A DNA stretch of 64,000 nt from Silene latifolia (GCF_048544455.1 NC_133537.1:2959807-3023806); one strand, 5' to 3'. Numbered from the stretch's first letter, positions 12,109 to 22,370 are shown. Notes: generated by a model from the letters alone, not told the origin. Program-made: numbers and translations.

Positions 12109-12525
12109 AAAACTATTTTCCACACTTGAATACTGACAACATCGTTTTGAAAAATGGATTATTTACGATTTTACATACATTAACTTTTTTTTTTGTTTAT
12201 CTAACATGTACTCTTAAAACACATGTTATTAATAGCTTAATTAAAGAAGAATTCGTACAAATATTTAACTAAATATTATAAAAAAGAGTTAACACTTAAA
12301 TTCGTACAATTTTACACACTTTTATTAATTTCCTCCTATATATTCTCTTAATTAGAAGAAGCCCAAGAAGGAATAGTATTCTCCGCACTTGGATACTCAC
12401 AACATCATTTTAGAAAATACATATACTCTTAAAACACATGTTAATAAACATAATTAAAGAAAATTTCACATAAATATTTCACTAAATATTATAAAAATGA
12501 ATTAACACTTGAATTTAGTATTTTA
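12109..12525. repeat. Imperfect tandem duplication (~266-bp offset)
   Basis: Copy 1 (about 12109-12300) and copy 2 (about 12375-12525) share, in the same order, the CACTTG-GATACT/CACAACATC block, ACTCTTAAAACACATGTTA, TAATTAAAGAA, ACTAAATATTATAAAAA and TTAACACTT. Copy 2 has lost tens of bases in the middle. Confidence 0.8.
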
Positions 12526-13240
12526 GTGTGGAAAATTCTTGCATTGTGATTCTTTTAATTATTAGGTTCTTAATATGTGCTCTACGAATACAAAGTCGAT
12601 ATATTTATATAAATACCATTCTACGTAGTTACTATAATTTGGCTCCTGATTTTTATTAATTTTGTTTCAATTTAATTATCTCATTTCCATATTTAGTAAG
12701 GTTTAGTAAGGTACTCAGGACGACTGACGACATTTCATCACAAAATATGAAACATAACTCGATCACCTCGAGTCAAATTGGGATAATTAGATAAAATTAG
12801 CAGATACCAAAGAGAATTTATTTACATCAAGAATTATAAGTTACATTTAAAAAAAAAAAGTAAATCCTTACAAAACATATTACAAAAACGAATTTTGATG
12901 CTCTTATTATGGAAAGTGGTAGTTAACGGTAATTATTTGCGTGAGATTATTTTGGTAAAATATTACTTAATTTTACAATAGCATTTGTGAAAACGGTTTT
13001 ATATAAGAATTGTTGTAAAAATAATCATTTCTAACTTCTTTTTACGTTCACTTATTCCCTTTAAGCCTTTCACTACACATATAAACTTAAGCTCTTAGGT
13101 GTTTAAAGCATCACTAGCAAAACACCTTAACTCCCCTCTCCTATTCAAATCACCATCTGTCTCTCTCTCTTATTATTTATATTTTCTCTCACTAAACTTA
13201 ACCAAATAACCTCAAAAATACTTGTCTTATTTTGTCCATT

Positions 13241-13246
13241 TAATTA

Positions 13247-13316
<70 letters not shown>
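13241..13316. repeat. (TTA)n microsatellite
   Basis: About 25 uninterrupted TTA/ATT triplets. Confidence 0.97.
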
Positions 13317-13659
13317 TAAGTCAATACTTAGTACATTATTCAAGAATGTCCTTCATCGTACCAATTTGTCCGACTAAGTATGCAACAACAGCTTAAGTTA
13401 ATGTTGGTAAGCTCAAAACCCTTAAAATGTTTTTTTTACATGTCATGCTTAATGTTAGCCGACCCCAAATAAATCATCGTTACAACTAATATTTTATTAA
13501 CAGCAGGTTTTGCTTAATACGATTTTAAGTTTAAACTTCTCACGACCTTTTTAATTTTCAACATTATTACGAGTGTTGTCTTAACTTAAATGGTCTTAAC
13601 TCTTAAGTAAGAATAAGTGTTTTATTAATGGTCTTAATTCTTAAATGGTCTTAATTAAC

Positions 13660-14400
13660 TCTATATTATTTTTCTTTTGTTAGTTTCTCGAGTAGTAAAT
13701 CTCTATCTCACACTAATTTAGCATAAGACGACCTGCCATGAGACTAATTACTCCTAGAATTTTAGTAATTTTAAACTACATTGCCATTTTGCATCTAATT
13801 CACTACACATATTATAAAATTAGTGAAGTTTTTTTTGGTGTAAACCGGGGTGTCCACCGTCGACAACAGTGTATAATCCCCTCGTCGCGCGTACTCTCAC
13901 GAAGAGGTAAACGGCTGGCCAAAGGGTTTGCTTCATTCTCATGGGCGGAGATCGAACCCCTGACCTCATAAAATTATTGAAGTTGACATGCATAATTCAA
14001 CTCTAATTATTTATTTACTAAATAATCTTTTTTGTCACATTTTCATGTTATAAGTAGTGAGACGGTCTCTTTATATTATTTAATTTCTTTTTCTTTTCCT
14101 AGTGTAGTAAATCTCATGTCTCACACTAATTTAGTGTTAAACAGTTACTTAGAAGACTTACCCCGAGAATTTTAGTAATTTTAAACTACATTGTCATTTT
14201 TGCACTTAATTAACTACTCCCATTATAAAATTAATGCACAAATTTTATAACTAAACATAAAGACAGTCTCACAATGTAAGGCCGTCTTACAAGATAATTA
14301 CCGAAATTAATGAAGGTGACATGCATAACTATTAAATAAATTAGAATTATAACATAAATAATATTTTTGGTCACATCTTAATTGTTGTAGGTAGTTCCAT
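13660..14400. repeat. Tandem duplication upstream of the ZF-HD gene
   Basis: Two diverged copies with an offset of about 410 bp. Both contain TCTCACACTAATTTAG, then GAATTTTAGTAATTTTAAAC, CATTATAAAATTA and, further on, GAAG(T/G)TGACATGCATAA. Copy 1 (about 13660-14075) carries a 137-bp SINE. Copy 2 (about 14085-14400) lacks it and instead has a small unrelated insert containing AGACAGTCTCACAATG. Confidence 0.8.
13831..13967 (-). mobile_element. Short SINE with 17-bp target-site duplication
   Basis: Flanked by ATAAAATTAGTGAAGTT (13814-13830) and ATAAAATTATTGAAGTT (13968-13984), one mismatch in 17. On the minus strand the head contains a box B-like GGGGTTCGATCTCC (about 13945-13960), and the far end is an A tail, seen as the T run near 13831. 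Only 137 bp long. A chance frame across it is not a gene. Confidence 0.8.
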
Positions 14401-14870
14401 AATGGTGAAGAAGTTGATGAACTAGCTAGCCAACAATTGTACAACTTCATTGATGACAAGATTATGGCATCCACTTAGATTTCAGCAAAAAAACAGACCA
14501 TCTTAACTTATGTTTTCATTCTTTTTATATAATTTGTTTTCTTTTATTGGAATAATATTAGTGTAATTGAACACACCAAAAAGGCATATCATTAAACCTT
14601 ATTTCAGTATTTACTTCTGCTTGACCTGTTTCTTGCTTCCTAAAGAGTTGACAAATATTTTCTCAAAAAAAAAAAAAAAAAAAATTAAAAACAAATAATT
14701 CTTTTTTTTTTTAAATTTAAAATATTTAATATCCCTTAGAATTTAAGACCATCCTTAAAACCATATCTTTTCTGATTCTTATAATCTTATAAATTAAGTG
14801 CTTTTTGTCCTTATTTCTTTAATTTTTTATTTATTTAGGTTTCCATTCCATAACAAAAATCACATAAATT
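14401..14870 (+). promoter_or_regulatory. Upstream region and 5' leader of the ZF-HD gene
   Basis: AT-rich, with a poly-A run near 14666-14683. No unambiguous TATA box could be chosen because many AT-rich windows qualify. The bases before the start codon read AAATTATGG, with G at +4 as in good plant start contexts. Confidence 0.4.
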
Positions 14871-15767
14871 ATGGATCAAATTTCAAACCATGAAGAAGGT
14901 GAAATCCCAATGCCAATTTCTAGTGCATATCTTGGTGTACTCCATGGTCATGGTCATGGTCACCATCATGTGCATGACATGACCCATCATCATCATCATG
15001 ATCATGCACCATCACTCATCATCCCACCATCATCAAACAATGGCAACATAGATGAGCAACACCATCTTCAAGTACAAGGGTATAATGGTAATTTCACAGA
15101 GGTGGTAAAAAAGAAGGTGGTGGTAAAATATAAGGAATGTCAAAAGAACCATGCAGCAAGCATGGGAGGAAATGCATTAGATGGATGTGGAGAATTTATG
15201 CCAAGTGGTGAAGAAGGAAGTATTGAAGGTTTAACTTGTTGTGTTTGTAATTGTCATAGAAATTTCCATAGAAAAGAAATTGAAGGTGAAAATGGACAAT
15301 TTTACCCTTCTAGGGGTAGAAAGGTAATTTTAGGGAGTGCAAATGTTATACCTTTCACAAGGTCATTACCCATCAACATGGCATACCATCATGATGGTCA
15401 TGGTCATGATGGGTATGGGTATGGTAATGGTGGAGGAGTTATGGTAATGAAGCATAATAATAATAATTATGGTGTTAATCAAGGGGTACTTAATAATAAG
15501 AAGAGGTTTAGGACAAAGTTTAGTCAAGAACAAAAGGAGAAAATGTTGGAATTTGCTGAAAAAGTTGAATGGAAAATTCAAAAACAAGAAGAAAGTGTTG
15601 TGCAACAATTTTGTCAAGAAATTGGTGTTAAGAGGAGAGTTTTGAAGGTTTGGATGCATAACAACAAACATAGTCTTGCCAACAAGACCAACAACAACAA
15701 CGTCAACGGCGACAATAATAATAATAATAACAATAATAATAATAATAATTTATCTTCTTCAATATAA
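14871..15767 (+). CDS. ZHD: Zinc-finger homeodomain (ZF-HD) transcription factor
   Basis: A 298-residue intronless gene for a nuclear DNA-binding protein of the plant ZF-HD family. The ZF-HD dimerisation zinc finger spans about residues 84-137 (KYKECQKNHAASMGGNALDG with C90, H94, C106, then CxCHRNFH with C126, C128, H129, H133). In this family the finger mediates homo- and heterodimerisation. The homeodomain spans about 210-271, with the family-typical recognition helix VWMHNNKHS around W261. The N terminus (25-45) is a histidine/glycine tract, a second His/Gly/Tyr-rich stretch lies at 172-190, and the C terminus (280-293) is a polyasparagine run, so codon slippage is likely between alleles. 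Intronless structure and length suit the family. The upstream region is a local duplication. The exact family member cannot be assigned from sequence alone. Confidence 0.97.
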   Translation: MDQISNHEEGEIPMPISSAYLGVLHGHGHGHHHVHDMTHHHHHDHAPSLIIPPSSNNGNIDEQHHLQVQGYNGNFTEVVKKKVVVKYKECQKNHAASMGGNALDGCGEFMPSGEEGSIEGLTCCVCNCHRNFHRKEIEGENGQFYPSRGRKVILGSANVIPFTRSLPINMAYHHDGHGHDGYGYGNGGGVMVMKHNNNNYGVNQGVLNNKKRFRTKFSQEQKEKMLEFAEKVEWKIQKQEESVVQQFCQEIGVKRRVLKVWMHNNKHSLANKTNNNNVNGDNNNNNNNNNNNNLSSSI

Positions 15768-16187
15768 TTATTACTCCGTATTTGTTAAGTTAATCATATT
15801 ATTATTAGTAGTAATTAAGCCCTAGATTATTATCTTTGATTGGACTTTAATTTCACATTATTTATTCCTAATTATGTGATGATTATTTCATCTTTGTTAT
15901 GTGGTCTTTTTTAATTTTTTATTTGTCATTTTTATGTTTTAGTTGTAAATTTGTGTGTGTGTGTGTTTGAGTGGTGCACTTTTTGTTTTCTTATGGAGCA
16001 TATGACATGAAGGCTAAAGCACTAGCTAGGTAATTTAAATTGGTGTTGATAGAAAAGAACTTGATGTTCATAAATCATAATTGTCTCAAGATTTTTCATT
16101 GATTATGTCCTACTTATTTAGTTAGTAGTTACTCGGTACATTTTTTAATATTAACAGGTAATACCAAATTTAAGTAACACCAAATTT
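15768..16187. other. 3' flank of the ZF-HD gene
   Basis: AT-rich with a (GT)n tract near 15952-15966. It is probably 3' UTR followed by intergenic DNA. No separate gene seen. Confidence 0.6.
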
Positions 16188-16197
16188 AAATTTACAC

Positions 16198-16480
16198 CAT
16201 TTTCATACAATATGTTATTAAGTCGATTAAAATAATAAATTCTACATAAAGGTATGCAAGAGAATAGTACAAAGATTCGTATAGGGAGTAAGTCAGAGGA
16301 GTGGTGAGCCCGGATATCCTGCAAATCGGGGACCAGGTAAGTCATCAAGGTTGGCAGGTGGATACCGCAACACTCTCGTGTAGGGAGTCAAACCCGAGAT
16401 CTCTCAATTCATTGCCATTTTGCAACGCTTTGAGGCACTCCCGCGCTCCCCTACACTCAGTCACTTTGGTAGAAAAAAAA
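16198..16480 (-). mobile_element. Possible SINE/retroposed element with tRNA-like box B
   Basis: On the minus strand the interior contains GGGTTTGACTCCC (near 16384-16396), close to a Pol III box B, and the region is GC-richer than its surroundings. AAATTTACAC occurs on both sides (16188-16197 and 16481-16490) and could be a 10-bp duplication. However, the A run is at the wrong end for this orientation, so the call is uncertain. A short related piece, GGAGTAAGTCAGAG then TGGTGAGCCC, recurs at 16819-16850. Confidence 0.45.
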
Positions 16481-16490
16481 AAATTTACAC

Positions 16491-16940
16491 TTGACTAACC
16501 AGGGTTTGAGGTAGTTTCACTCTTCTTTCATGAGGAATTGAGGATTGCATAGTGTTACCTTCTATTCTTCTAAGCAATTGGAAATGCAATGGATAAGACT
16601 TAACAGATTGCTTTTGTCTTATCTACCCACATGAATAATATTTAATCCGTCGTAAGTTTGCGACAAATATATCCGTTACAAGGAAAACTTGGTGAATTTG
16701 AAAGGTTCAAATGAGCTTGGGTATGATGTATGAATAATTGAACTTCTTGAAAAAGAAAACAATAAATAATGGACCAAACCAGAGCGATTGAGCGGCTTGA
16801 GCCCAATAAAAGAAGTACGGAGTAAGTCAGAGAAAAGGAATGGTGAGCCCAAACCTTGTACTTTCCAATAGTACAACCCCGTTAAATACGTTGTAAAATG
16901 TTCAAGTCAACGACAATATAGTGTGTTGTATTATTAATAG
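16491..16940. other. Intergenic DNA with a repeat scrap
   Basis: No gene seen. It contains the short piece at 16819-16850 shared with the element just upstream. Confidence 0.55.
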
Positions 16941-17192
16941 ACCTGTACGCCGGGCTCGGGGCGGGCCGGACTCTCCTGGTCAAACCCGGGCCATGACAGG
17001 GGTGGGCTTGGCTTGGCCGGGTCGGGTTAGGATATGCTTGACCCGGGCTAAGGCTTGAGACGGGCCAATGACGGGTCGGACTGGAATTTTAGGGCCCGGG
17101 TCAAGGGTGAGCCGGGCCGAGCCAAGTTGTATAAAATAACGGGTCAAGGCGGCCGAGTCAGCCTGTGTTGATGGTCAGCTCTAGTTATATAC
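16941..17192. repeat. GGGCC/GGGTC-rich degenerate repeat (probable hAT relic)
   Basis: Very GC-rich for this window, built from words such as CCGGGCTCGGGGCGGGCC and ACGGGTCGG. The left edge GACCTGTACGCCGGGC and right edge GTCAGCTCTAG look like decayed termini, but no duplication could be defined. Frames through it are compositional accidents. Confidence 0.6.
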
Positions 17193-17904
17193 TACTCCGT
17201 ATGATTTTGTGCTAAATTATATCTCTCTTTATTTTTGTTCTTTGTATATTCCATAAAAGATAAACAAATAATTGAGACCAAGTGAAGCAAGCATGTCTTG
17301 TGAAACAGACGGTTAAAGTATTCAAGCTATACACTGCGAATTATCAAGGTCTACGGTTACTACTTACTCGAGTTAAGGATAAAACAAGGACCTAAAGTCC
17401 TAAACTTTGCAAAAAAAAAAATATCGTTAAGGACCTCAACGATTATTTTTTTCGGTTAAGAAACTCATACTAACACCGTTCACAAGCTTTTGTCTTTCTC
17501 CATTGAAGCAACATGGGCTTTACAACAACAAGGGCTTTGCTCTACTTCAATTGTCGTTCGAGTTGAAAACAATGCGGGTTATCCATGAGGCTATGAGTGG
17601 AAAACTCCTTTGTGTTACAACAATAGCTGAATTGTCTTTGTGGACATTTTTTATCCTTTAGGCTTATGATGCAACCAAAATACTAAGTAAGAAAACTAAT
17701 TGATGGAGGGGTAGTGTCTTCACATGTTAAATAGCATGGGTTGTCAAACAATGTTACAGTCTACAATATTCACTATAGATGGATATATTTGTTTAAAGTA
17801 AAAGACGGTCAAATATGTTTAAAGTAGCAACATTTTTAGACTCTACCATGCAACTTATTGCTTATCTTAGGCTTAAAGTGTATGGATATTTGACATATCT
17901 ATAA
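17193..17904. other. Intergenic DNA
   Basis: No gene. A tract near 17388-17480 (AAGGACCTAAAGTCC ... GGTTAAGAAACTC) resembles one at 26485-26560, suggesting two relics of the same dispersed repeat. Confidence 0.55.
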
Positions 17905-18400
17905 CTAGAGCTGTTCAAATGCGGGCTTGGGCCGGACATGGACTGGGCTATGAAGGAAAAAGTCGCCTTTAAGACCTTAGTGGGCGGGCCGGGCCTTAAT
18001 TATGGGTCAATTATCCTTGCCCTTGTCCGCCCTTTAATCAAAAGTCGGGCAGCCCATGGGCTAATGGACCATAACACGAAACTTCAATTTAGATGTTTTA
18101 CTAATTAAAATATATAAATATTTTCGTTATATTTTAACCTTTATATATTAGTTTAGTGTTCCACATCCATATTAAATTAATACAATTTCCTTTGAAAATA
18201 TCATTTTTTTTTGTAAGAATTAAAGTAAATGATTTAAATAGTAAACGGGCCTAATGGGCTGACCCACGAGATTTTCTTGTTGTTCATACCCGTCCATTTA
18301 ACTTGGCGGGCTGACCCGCCCTCTTATTTTTTTCGGGTAAAAATACTTATCCGAGCACACGTAATAATTAGCGGACTGGACGAGCGGGCCTAAAGGTCGA
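17905..18400. repeat. GGGCC-rich degenerate repeat (second copy class)
   Basis: Begins GAGCTGTTCAAATGCGGGC, a text that resembles hAT-type termini, and continues with GGGCCGGACAT, GGCGGGCTGACCCGCCC and similar words, interrupted by an AT-rich middle (18080-18240). No matching right terminus was found. Confidence 0.5.
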
Positions 18401-18689
18401 TATTTATAGCTATAGACAATATCTCAGGTCTATAAGAGAATTTGTGATATAATAGAAACATCAGATCACACAAATTGCAAAGTTTAAAAACACAATTGTT
18501 CTGATAAAGAACAAAAACCTTAAAAAACACAGGTTGAATTGTATTCATTATTGGAATATCTCCGTAGTTAATACATACATACTCATACTTTCACACTCTT
18601 ACACTCTTACACTTATCAAGCTCACACTGTCACATATAATAGTCTCACAAACACAACAAACACGTACGACAACTTCTTCAGTTACAGAC
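18401..18689. other. 3' flank of the small heat-shock protein gene
   Basis: On the minus strand this is the 3' UTR and downstream region. Nothing else is supported. Confidence 0.5.
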
Positions 18690-19280
18690 TTACAAATCGG
18701 CTTTACTAGTAGCCTTAATCTCATCACCACTAGACACAGTGTTGGCATTATCACCACCAACAATGTCAATAACCTTATTCTTCTTCCTCTTATCTTCAGC
18801 AATCTTAGGAACACTAATCTTAAGCACACCATCATTCAACTCAGCCTTGACATTTTCCAAATCCGCATTAAACGGCATTCTAAACTGTCTCCAAAACTTG
18901 CCACTTGTCCTTTCCACACGATGCCACTTGTCACCTTCTTTTTCTTCTTCTTCAATCTTCCTTTCTCCACTTACCCTCAACACTCTGTTCTCCTCCACCT
19001 CGATCTTGATATCATCCTTCTTTATGCCAGGAATGTCTAGGGTTATTATGTGCGTGTTGGGTGTCTCCTTCCAGTCTGCCCTAGCTAAGGCTAGGGTAGC
19101 TGTGTCGAGGTTGAGATTACCGAGGCCGGGTTTTGGGAGGGAGAGTGGGGTTTGTTCTAGGATGCGGAATGGGTCGTCTAAGTCGAATAATCCCCTTGTG
19201 AAGGGTACTAGTGCTTTTGTTCCTAGAAGAAGTGTTGCTAGGATTAGTAGAGTTGTGGAAAATGATGCTAGTTTTGCCAT
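18690..19280 (-). CDS. Endoplasmic-reticulum small heat-shock protein (HSP20 family, ~22 kDa)
   Basis: 196 residues, intronless. Residues 1-23 form an N-terminal signal peptide with a leucine-rich core ([12 protein letters not shown]), followed by [20 protein letters not shown], the short plant sHSP arm. The alpha-crystallin domain runs from about 66 to 160. It includes [20 protein letters not shown], the [11 protein letters not shown] segment, [17 protein letters not shown] and the family hallmark GVLKISVPK (151-159). A C-terminal VIDI (170-173) serves as the I-x-I-type oligomerisation motif. The last residues SKADL resemble a weak KDEL-like retention signal. Such proteins are ATP-independent holdases that bind unfolding proteins in the ER lumen during heat stress. 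Start choice is set by the signal peptide. A long antisense frame across the gene is a shadow. Confidence 0.96.
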   Translation of the reverse strand: MAKLASFSTTLLILATLLLGTKALVPFTRGLFDLDDPFRILEQTPLSLPKPGLGNLNLDTATLALARADWKETPNTHIITLDIPGIKKDDIKIEVEENRVLRVSGERKIEEEEKEGDKWHRVERTSGKFWRQFRMPFNADLENVKAELNDGVLKISVPKIAEDKRKKNKVIDIVGGDNANTVSSGDEIKATSKADL

Positions 19281-19357
19281 TATTGTAGATTTTGTGTTTT
19301 TTTGTGTTTTGTATTTTGTTTTTGAGTTGATGAGATGGAGTGGGGGTGTTGAGTGAA

Positions 19358-19369
19358 TATATATATATA
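19358..19369 (-). promoter_or_regulatory. TATA box of the small HSP gene
   Basis: TATATATATATA on the minus strand, about 78-89 bp upstream of the start codon, leaving a leader of roughly 50 bp. It is the only strong TATA stretch in the proximal upstream region. Confidence 0.7.
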
Positions 19370-19422
19370 GGAGTGGATGTATGTATAGAGAGAGTTCTCA
19401 ATTGTTCTTTAGGAGTAAGGAC

Positions 19423-19442
19423 TTTCTAGTGTGGTCTAGAAA
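19423..19442 (-). promoter_or_regulatory. Heat-shock element-like motif
   Basis: Four 5-bp units tTTCt-aGTgt-gGTCt-aGAAa lie about 55 bp upstream of the TATA box. The two outer units match the nTTCn/nGAAn consensus and the inner two are degenerate. More TTC/GAA words occur at 19390-19410 and 19525-19535. Heat-shock factor control is expected for this gene family. Confidence 0.55.
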
Positions 19443-19899
19443 TTGTTAGGTTTAATTTGCATGGAAATGTCTAGAGGTGGATGGAAGGGATGATGTGGCG
19501 AGAATGCGTGATGATTGTAGATATTTCTAGACTTATATCATGTAAAAGTGACTAACTACGCACCGTATGAATCGAGAAAACAAAAATACACACACAAAAA
19601 AACCTCCACGATTCTAATTTAAGATAAAAATATTCGTTTTAAACTTAAAATGGGTTGAGTAATATTTCACCTAGTATAATTAGGACAACTATCTTGTTAT
19701 TTCCGATACATTTTACTTTTGTCTTATTTAATATACTTGGCTCGTTTTAACCTTAAAACGAATAATATCTGTTTTAAGAGAGAATAGTTGATCGAGAATA
19801 GAGTTGAGGATTGGTCACTAAGGTCTAGTTTCAGGTCGATAATAACAACAATAAGTCCAGCTAAGTTTCGTTATACATGAGCAGTATATAATTTACTTG
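19443..19899. other. Distal upstream region of the small HSP gene
   Basis: AT-rich, no gene seen. It includes a second TTTCTAGAC word near 19525. Confidence 0.5.
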
Positions 19900-21001
19900 T
19901 CTCGAACCAGACCGAAAAATACGGATTCGGTCGGGTTTAAGACCGAATATGTTTTTATTGGGTCTTCGGTGCACCTAAATTTTATTTTCAGTTTCAGTCC
20001 GACCCGGTTTTGCACCGATGCTCCCCCCTTGACCTGACAAAACGGGTCAACGGGTCGGGTTCGGGTCTGATCAATTCGGGTCGGGTCAGATCGGGTTTGC
20101 CACATTATCTGGTTAGTTCGAGTCGGGTCCTTTCGGGTTTTCGGATTGTTTCGGGTATGTTTGTCAGGTCATTTTCGGGTCAAGCGGGTCGGTTTGTTTC
20201 GGACCGGGTTATTTTCGGGTCAATGATTAAGAGAAAAAAAGGCGTTTCAAGTCTTTTGGGGTCAATGAAAGTTACGTTTTGTCGGCTCATTTTCAGGTTG
20301 GGTGGTTTCAGATCGGGTCATTTCGGATCGGGTCTGTTACGAGTTCGTAAAATAGACCTGGCAAAATGGGTCAGACCCGAATGGCCCGACCCGAAAAGGC
20401 TGACCCGAGACCCGAAAATGACCCGAACTTGCTTGACCCGAATACGACCCGAAACCCGAACTAACCCGACCCGACCCAGACCCAGACCCGAACATTGTTT
20501 GACCCAATGTTGACCCGACCCGAGGTGACCCAATCCGAAAAGACCCGACTCATAACTTACCTGATCCCAAATGACTTGAAGTGACTTAAAATGACCTGAA
20601 ACGACTAGTATTAACTCATATTAATACTATATATATCAAAATAAAGTTTCATTGATTACAATAATCCCTAATAAATAGTTAAATTTGCAAAATAGTATTT
20701 CTTAATCAAAATAGTATTAACTTAAGTGCTTAGCCATTAACTCAAAAGCAACCCGACCCAAAATGACCTATGCCCGAAAATGACCCGACCCGAAATGACA
20801 CGACAACAGGTCACCCGAAATTGACCTGAAACCCGAAAGTGACCCGACCCGACCCAACCCGACCTGAAATATGTGACAGACCCGAAATGACCCGACCCAA
20901 ACTTACCCGACCCGTACCCAACCCGAGTGACCCGTTTTGCCAGGTCTATCGTAAAAGCTTGGATTATTTTCGGGTTGCGTCGGTTGATTTTGCCAGGTCT
21001 A
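19900..21001. mobile_element. GGGTC-rich hAT-like element, interrupted (outer)
   Basis: Dense words such as CGGGTCGGGTTCGGGTC run from about 19905 to 20340 and resume at 20957. The right end GATTTTGCCAGGTCTA (20986-21001) is the same terminus as that of the inner element. A matching left terminus was not found, so the left limit is approximate. The inner element splits it at 20353-20948. Confidence 0.55.
20353..20948. mobile_element. Non-autonomous hAT element with perfect 8-bp target-site duplication
   Basis: A 596-bp element bounded by TCGTAAAA on both sides (20345-20352 and 20949-20956). The terminal inverted repeats are about 21 bp: the left begins TAGACCTGGCAAAATGGG and the right, reverse-complemented, begins TAGACCTGGCAAAACGGG, one mismatch. 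The interior is mostly GACCCGA-type words with an AT-rich middle and encodes nothing. The 8-bp duplication and terminal sequence identify the hAT superfamily. Confidence 0.9.
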
Positions 21002-21148
21002 CTGGCCCCTAATTAGGCCCAATTCACTCGAGTTGACAACTGACCAAATTAACTGATGATCCAACATCTCATGAACCTCACAAACACAATCACACTTACA
21101 AATCAACAACCAATAAGATCAAACTAGATCAATTTTACAAAGAAGCAA

Positions 21149-21349
21149 ATGGCGAAGCAACTGGGAACAACAGGAGAGTTCTTCAGAAGAAGGGATTCAT
21201 GGAGGAAACATCCCATGTTATCCAATCAATTTAGACATTCTGTTCCTGGACTTGGTCTTGGTGTTGGAGCTTTTTGTGTCTACCTTGTTGCTGAAACCGT
21301 CTACAACAAATTCTACTCTTCTCCTCATGCTCCTTCTGATCATCATTAA
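21149..21349 (+). CDS. NADH dehydrogenase (complex I) 1 beta subcomplex subunit 3 (B12), plant type
   Basis: 66 residues, a small single-pass subunit of the membrane arm of mitochondrial complex I (human NDUFB3 family). The plant hallmark order is present: MAKQLGTTGEFFRRRDSWRK at the N terminus, HPMLSNQFRHSVPGLGLGVG, a hydrophobic segment at about 33-52 (PGLGLGVGAFCVYLVAETVY), and a histidine-ending tail. Plant members are usually about 65-75 residues, so this is full length. The ATG at 21149 is the only reasonable start. A leader lies just right of the nested hAT elements, so the promoter must be short or overlap them. The stop is followed closely by a strong splice donor, so the 3' UTR is probably split. 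Confidence 0.95.
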   Translation: MAKQLGTTGEFFRRRDSWRKHPMLSNQFRHSVPGLGLGVGAFCVYLVAETVYNKFYSSPHAPSDHH

Positions 21350-21458
21350 TTAACATCTAATCTTCATTGCCCACCTGGGTTTAGGTAAATATTCTTGCTT
21401 TAATTAGTTTTTTTTTTTGTTTATGTTGATGGGATTCAGATTTTATGGTAGTGATTAG

Positions 21459-21682
21459 GTTGACATTTTGAGGCATATTGGATATCCTTGACGTTTTCAG
21501 ATGATGATTCATGTCGGCCGAACCCGAATCATTTTGGTACTAAGGCTGCAATGTTGTTGTAGTTGACCAGGTTGACATTTTGAGTCTTATTGGATGCCCT
21601 TGAGGGTTTTAGATGATGATTCATGTCAGCCAACCCCAAATCATTTTGAGACTAAGGCTCTAATGCTGTTGTTGAGGTTGAG
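21459..21682. repeat. 112-bp tandem duplication, LINE 3'-end-like text
   Basis: Two diverged copies, starting at 21459 and 21571, share GTTGACATTTTGAG, ATGATGATTCATGTC, CCCAAATCATTTTG and CTAAGGCT, and end in TTGTTG-rich text. The phrase GCCGACCCCAAATCATTTTGG followed by (TTG)n is, to my knowledge, common at plant non-LTR element 3' ends. A scrap of it also appears near 13458. Confidence 0.65.
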
Positions 21683-22212
21683 ATGTCTGGGTTTAGTATT
21701 AGTTTTGTTTTTATTGATTTGGGTTTATGTTGATGGGATTAGTGTGTTTGTTTTTCTGAATTTGGTGGATTAGTGTTGTGTATGTTGATGTTGGAATATG
21801 TGCAGAATAAATGTTGTGATGTTGGGTTGTGATCTTTAGTGATGTTGGTTCTTCATTTTGAAATGAGAATTGTCTGATTTGCTAACTTCTCAGATAGATT
21901 TAATAGTTGCACTTCAAAAACCTATGTTTTTTACAAATACGAGTATCGATAGCTTTTGGAAATTGTTGGTTTTCTAGTTAGAAGTTTAGGATACCGCGAG
22001 CATTAGAGCTTTGGCTTTAAAGTAAGCTGTAGTTTAGAAGCTTTTCTTGTATTGCAAGCCTATCTCTTTCCTATAAGGGTTCATATTTCATATATTCTGC
22101 TTCAATTGATTTTCAACCCTAAAATTATCTTCATTAATGAAGCTGACCAATATGATAGTCGAGTGTTGAAAGTGTTGTGAAGTACTTTCAACCACTAGAG
22201 ACAAGAATTATT

Positions 22213-22370
22213 GGTCAATCAAAACAGTAAGAGAGTTTGGCATTCATATTGGTCAATCAAAACAGTCGGGGGTAAGCCCGTCGATGCAAATAAGTTTTAA
22301 TTATCCTTCCTTTTTTTTATCCCTTCTCTCTAGTGGAGGTTCACAACGAACTGTTATGATTGACCAATAT
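22213..22370. repeat. Inverted repeat within the UTR intron
   Basis: TATTGGTCAATCAAAACAGT (around 22246) pairs with ACTGTTATGATTGACCAATA (around 22351), 19 of 20 positions. A second direct copy of the left arm sits near 22213. The flanking CACTAGAGA and TCTCTAGTG also pair with each other. This could be a MITE or a hairpin. Confidence 0.6.

Larger units (their letters stand above)
10681..13659. other. Long AT-rich intergenic stretch
   Basis: No gene supported. Contents are a partial tandem duplication at 12109-12525 and a long (TTA)n microsatellite at 13241-13316, both listed separately. Remaining short frames are AT-rich and lack any recognisable motif. Confidence 0.7.

Noticed and set aside
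15366-15671. 101-codon minus-strand frame inside the ZF-HD gene
   Set aside because: Shadow of the homeodomain and repeat-rich coding sequence.
18739-19356. 205-codon plus-strand frame antisense to the small HSP gene
   Set aside because: It mirrors the real gene's codons. The minus-strand product has a signal peptide and a complete alpha-crystallin domain, while the antisense product has no recognisable feature.
20010-20533. Arg/Gly/Ser-rich frames of 71-167 codons in the GGGTC-rich tracts
   Set aside because: They are translations of low-complexity transposon sequence, present on both strands, with no family motif.
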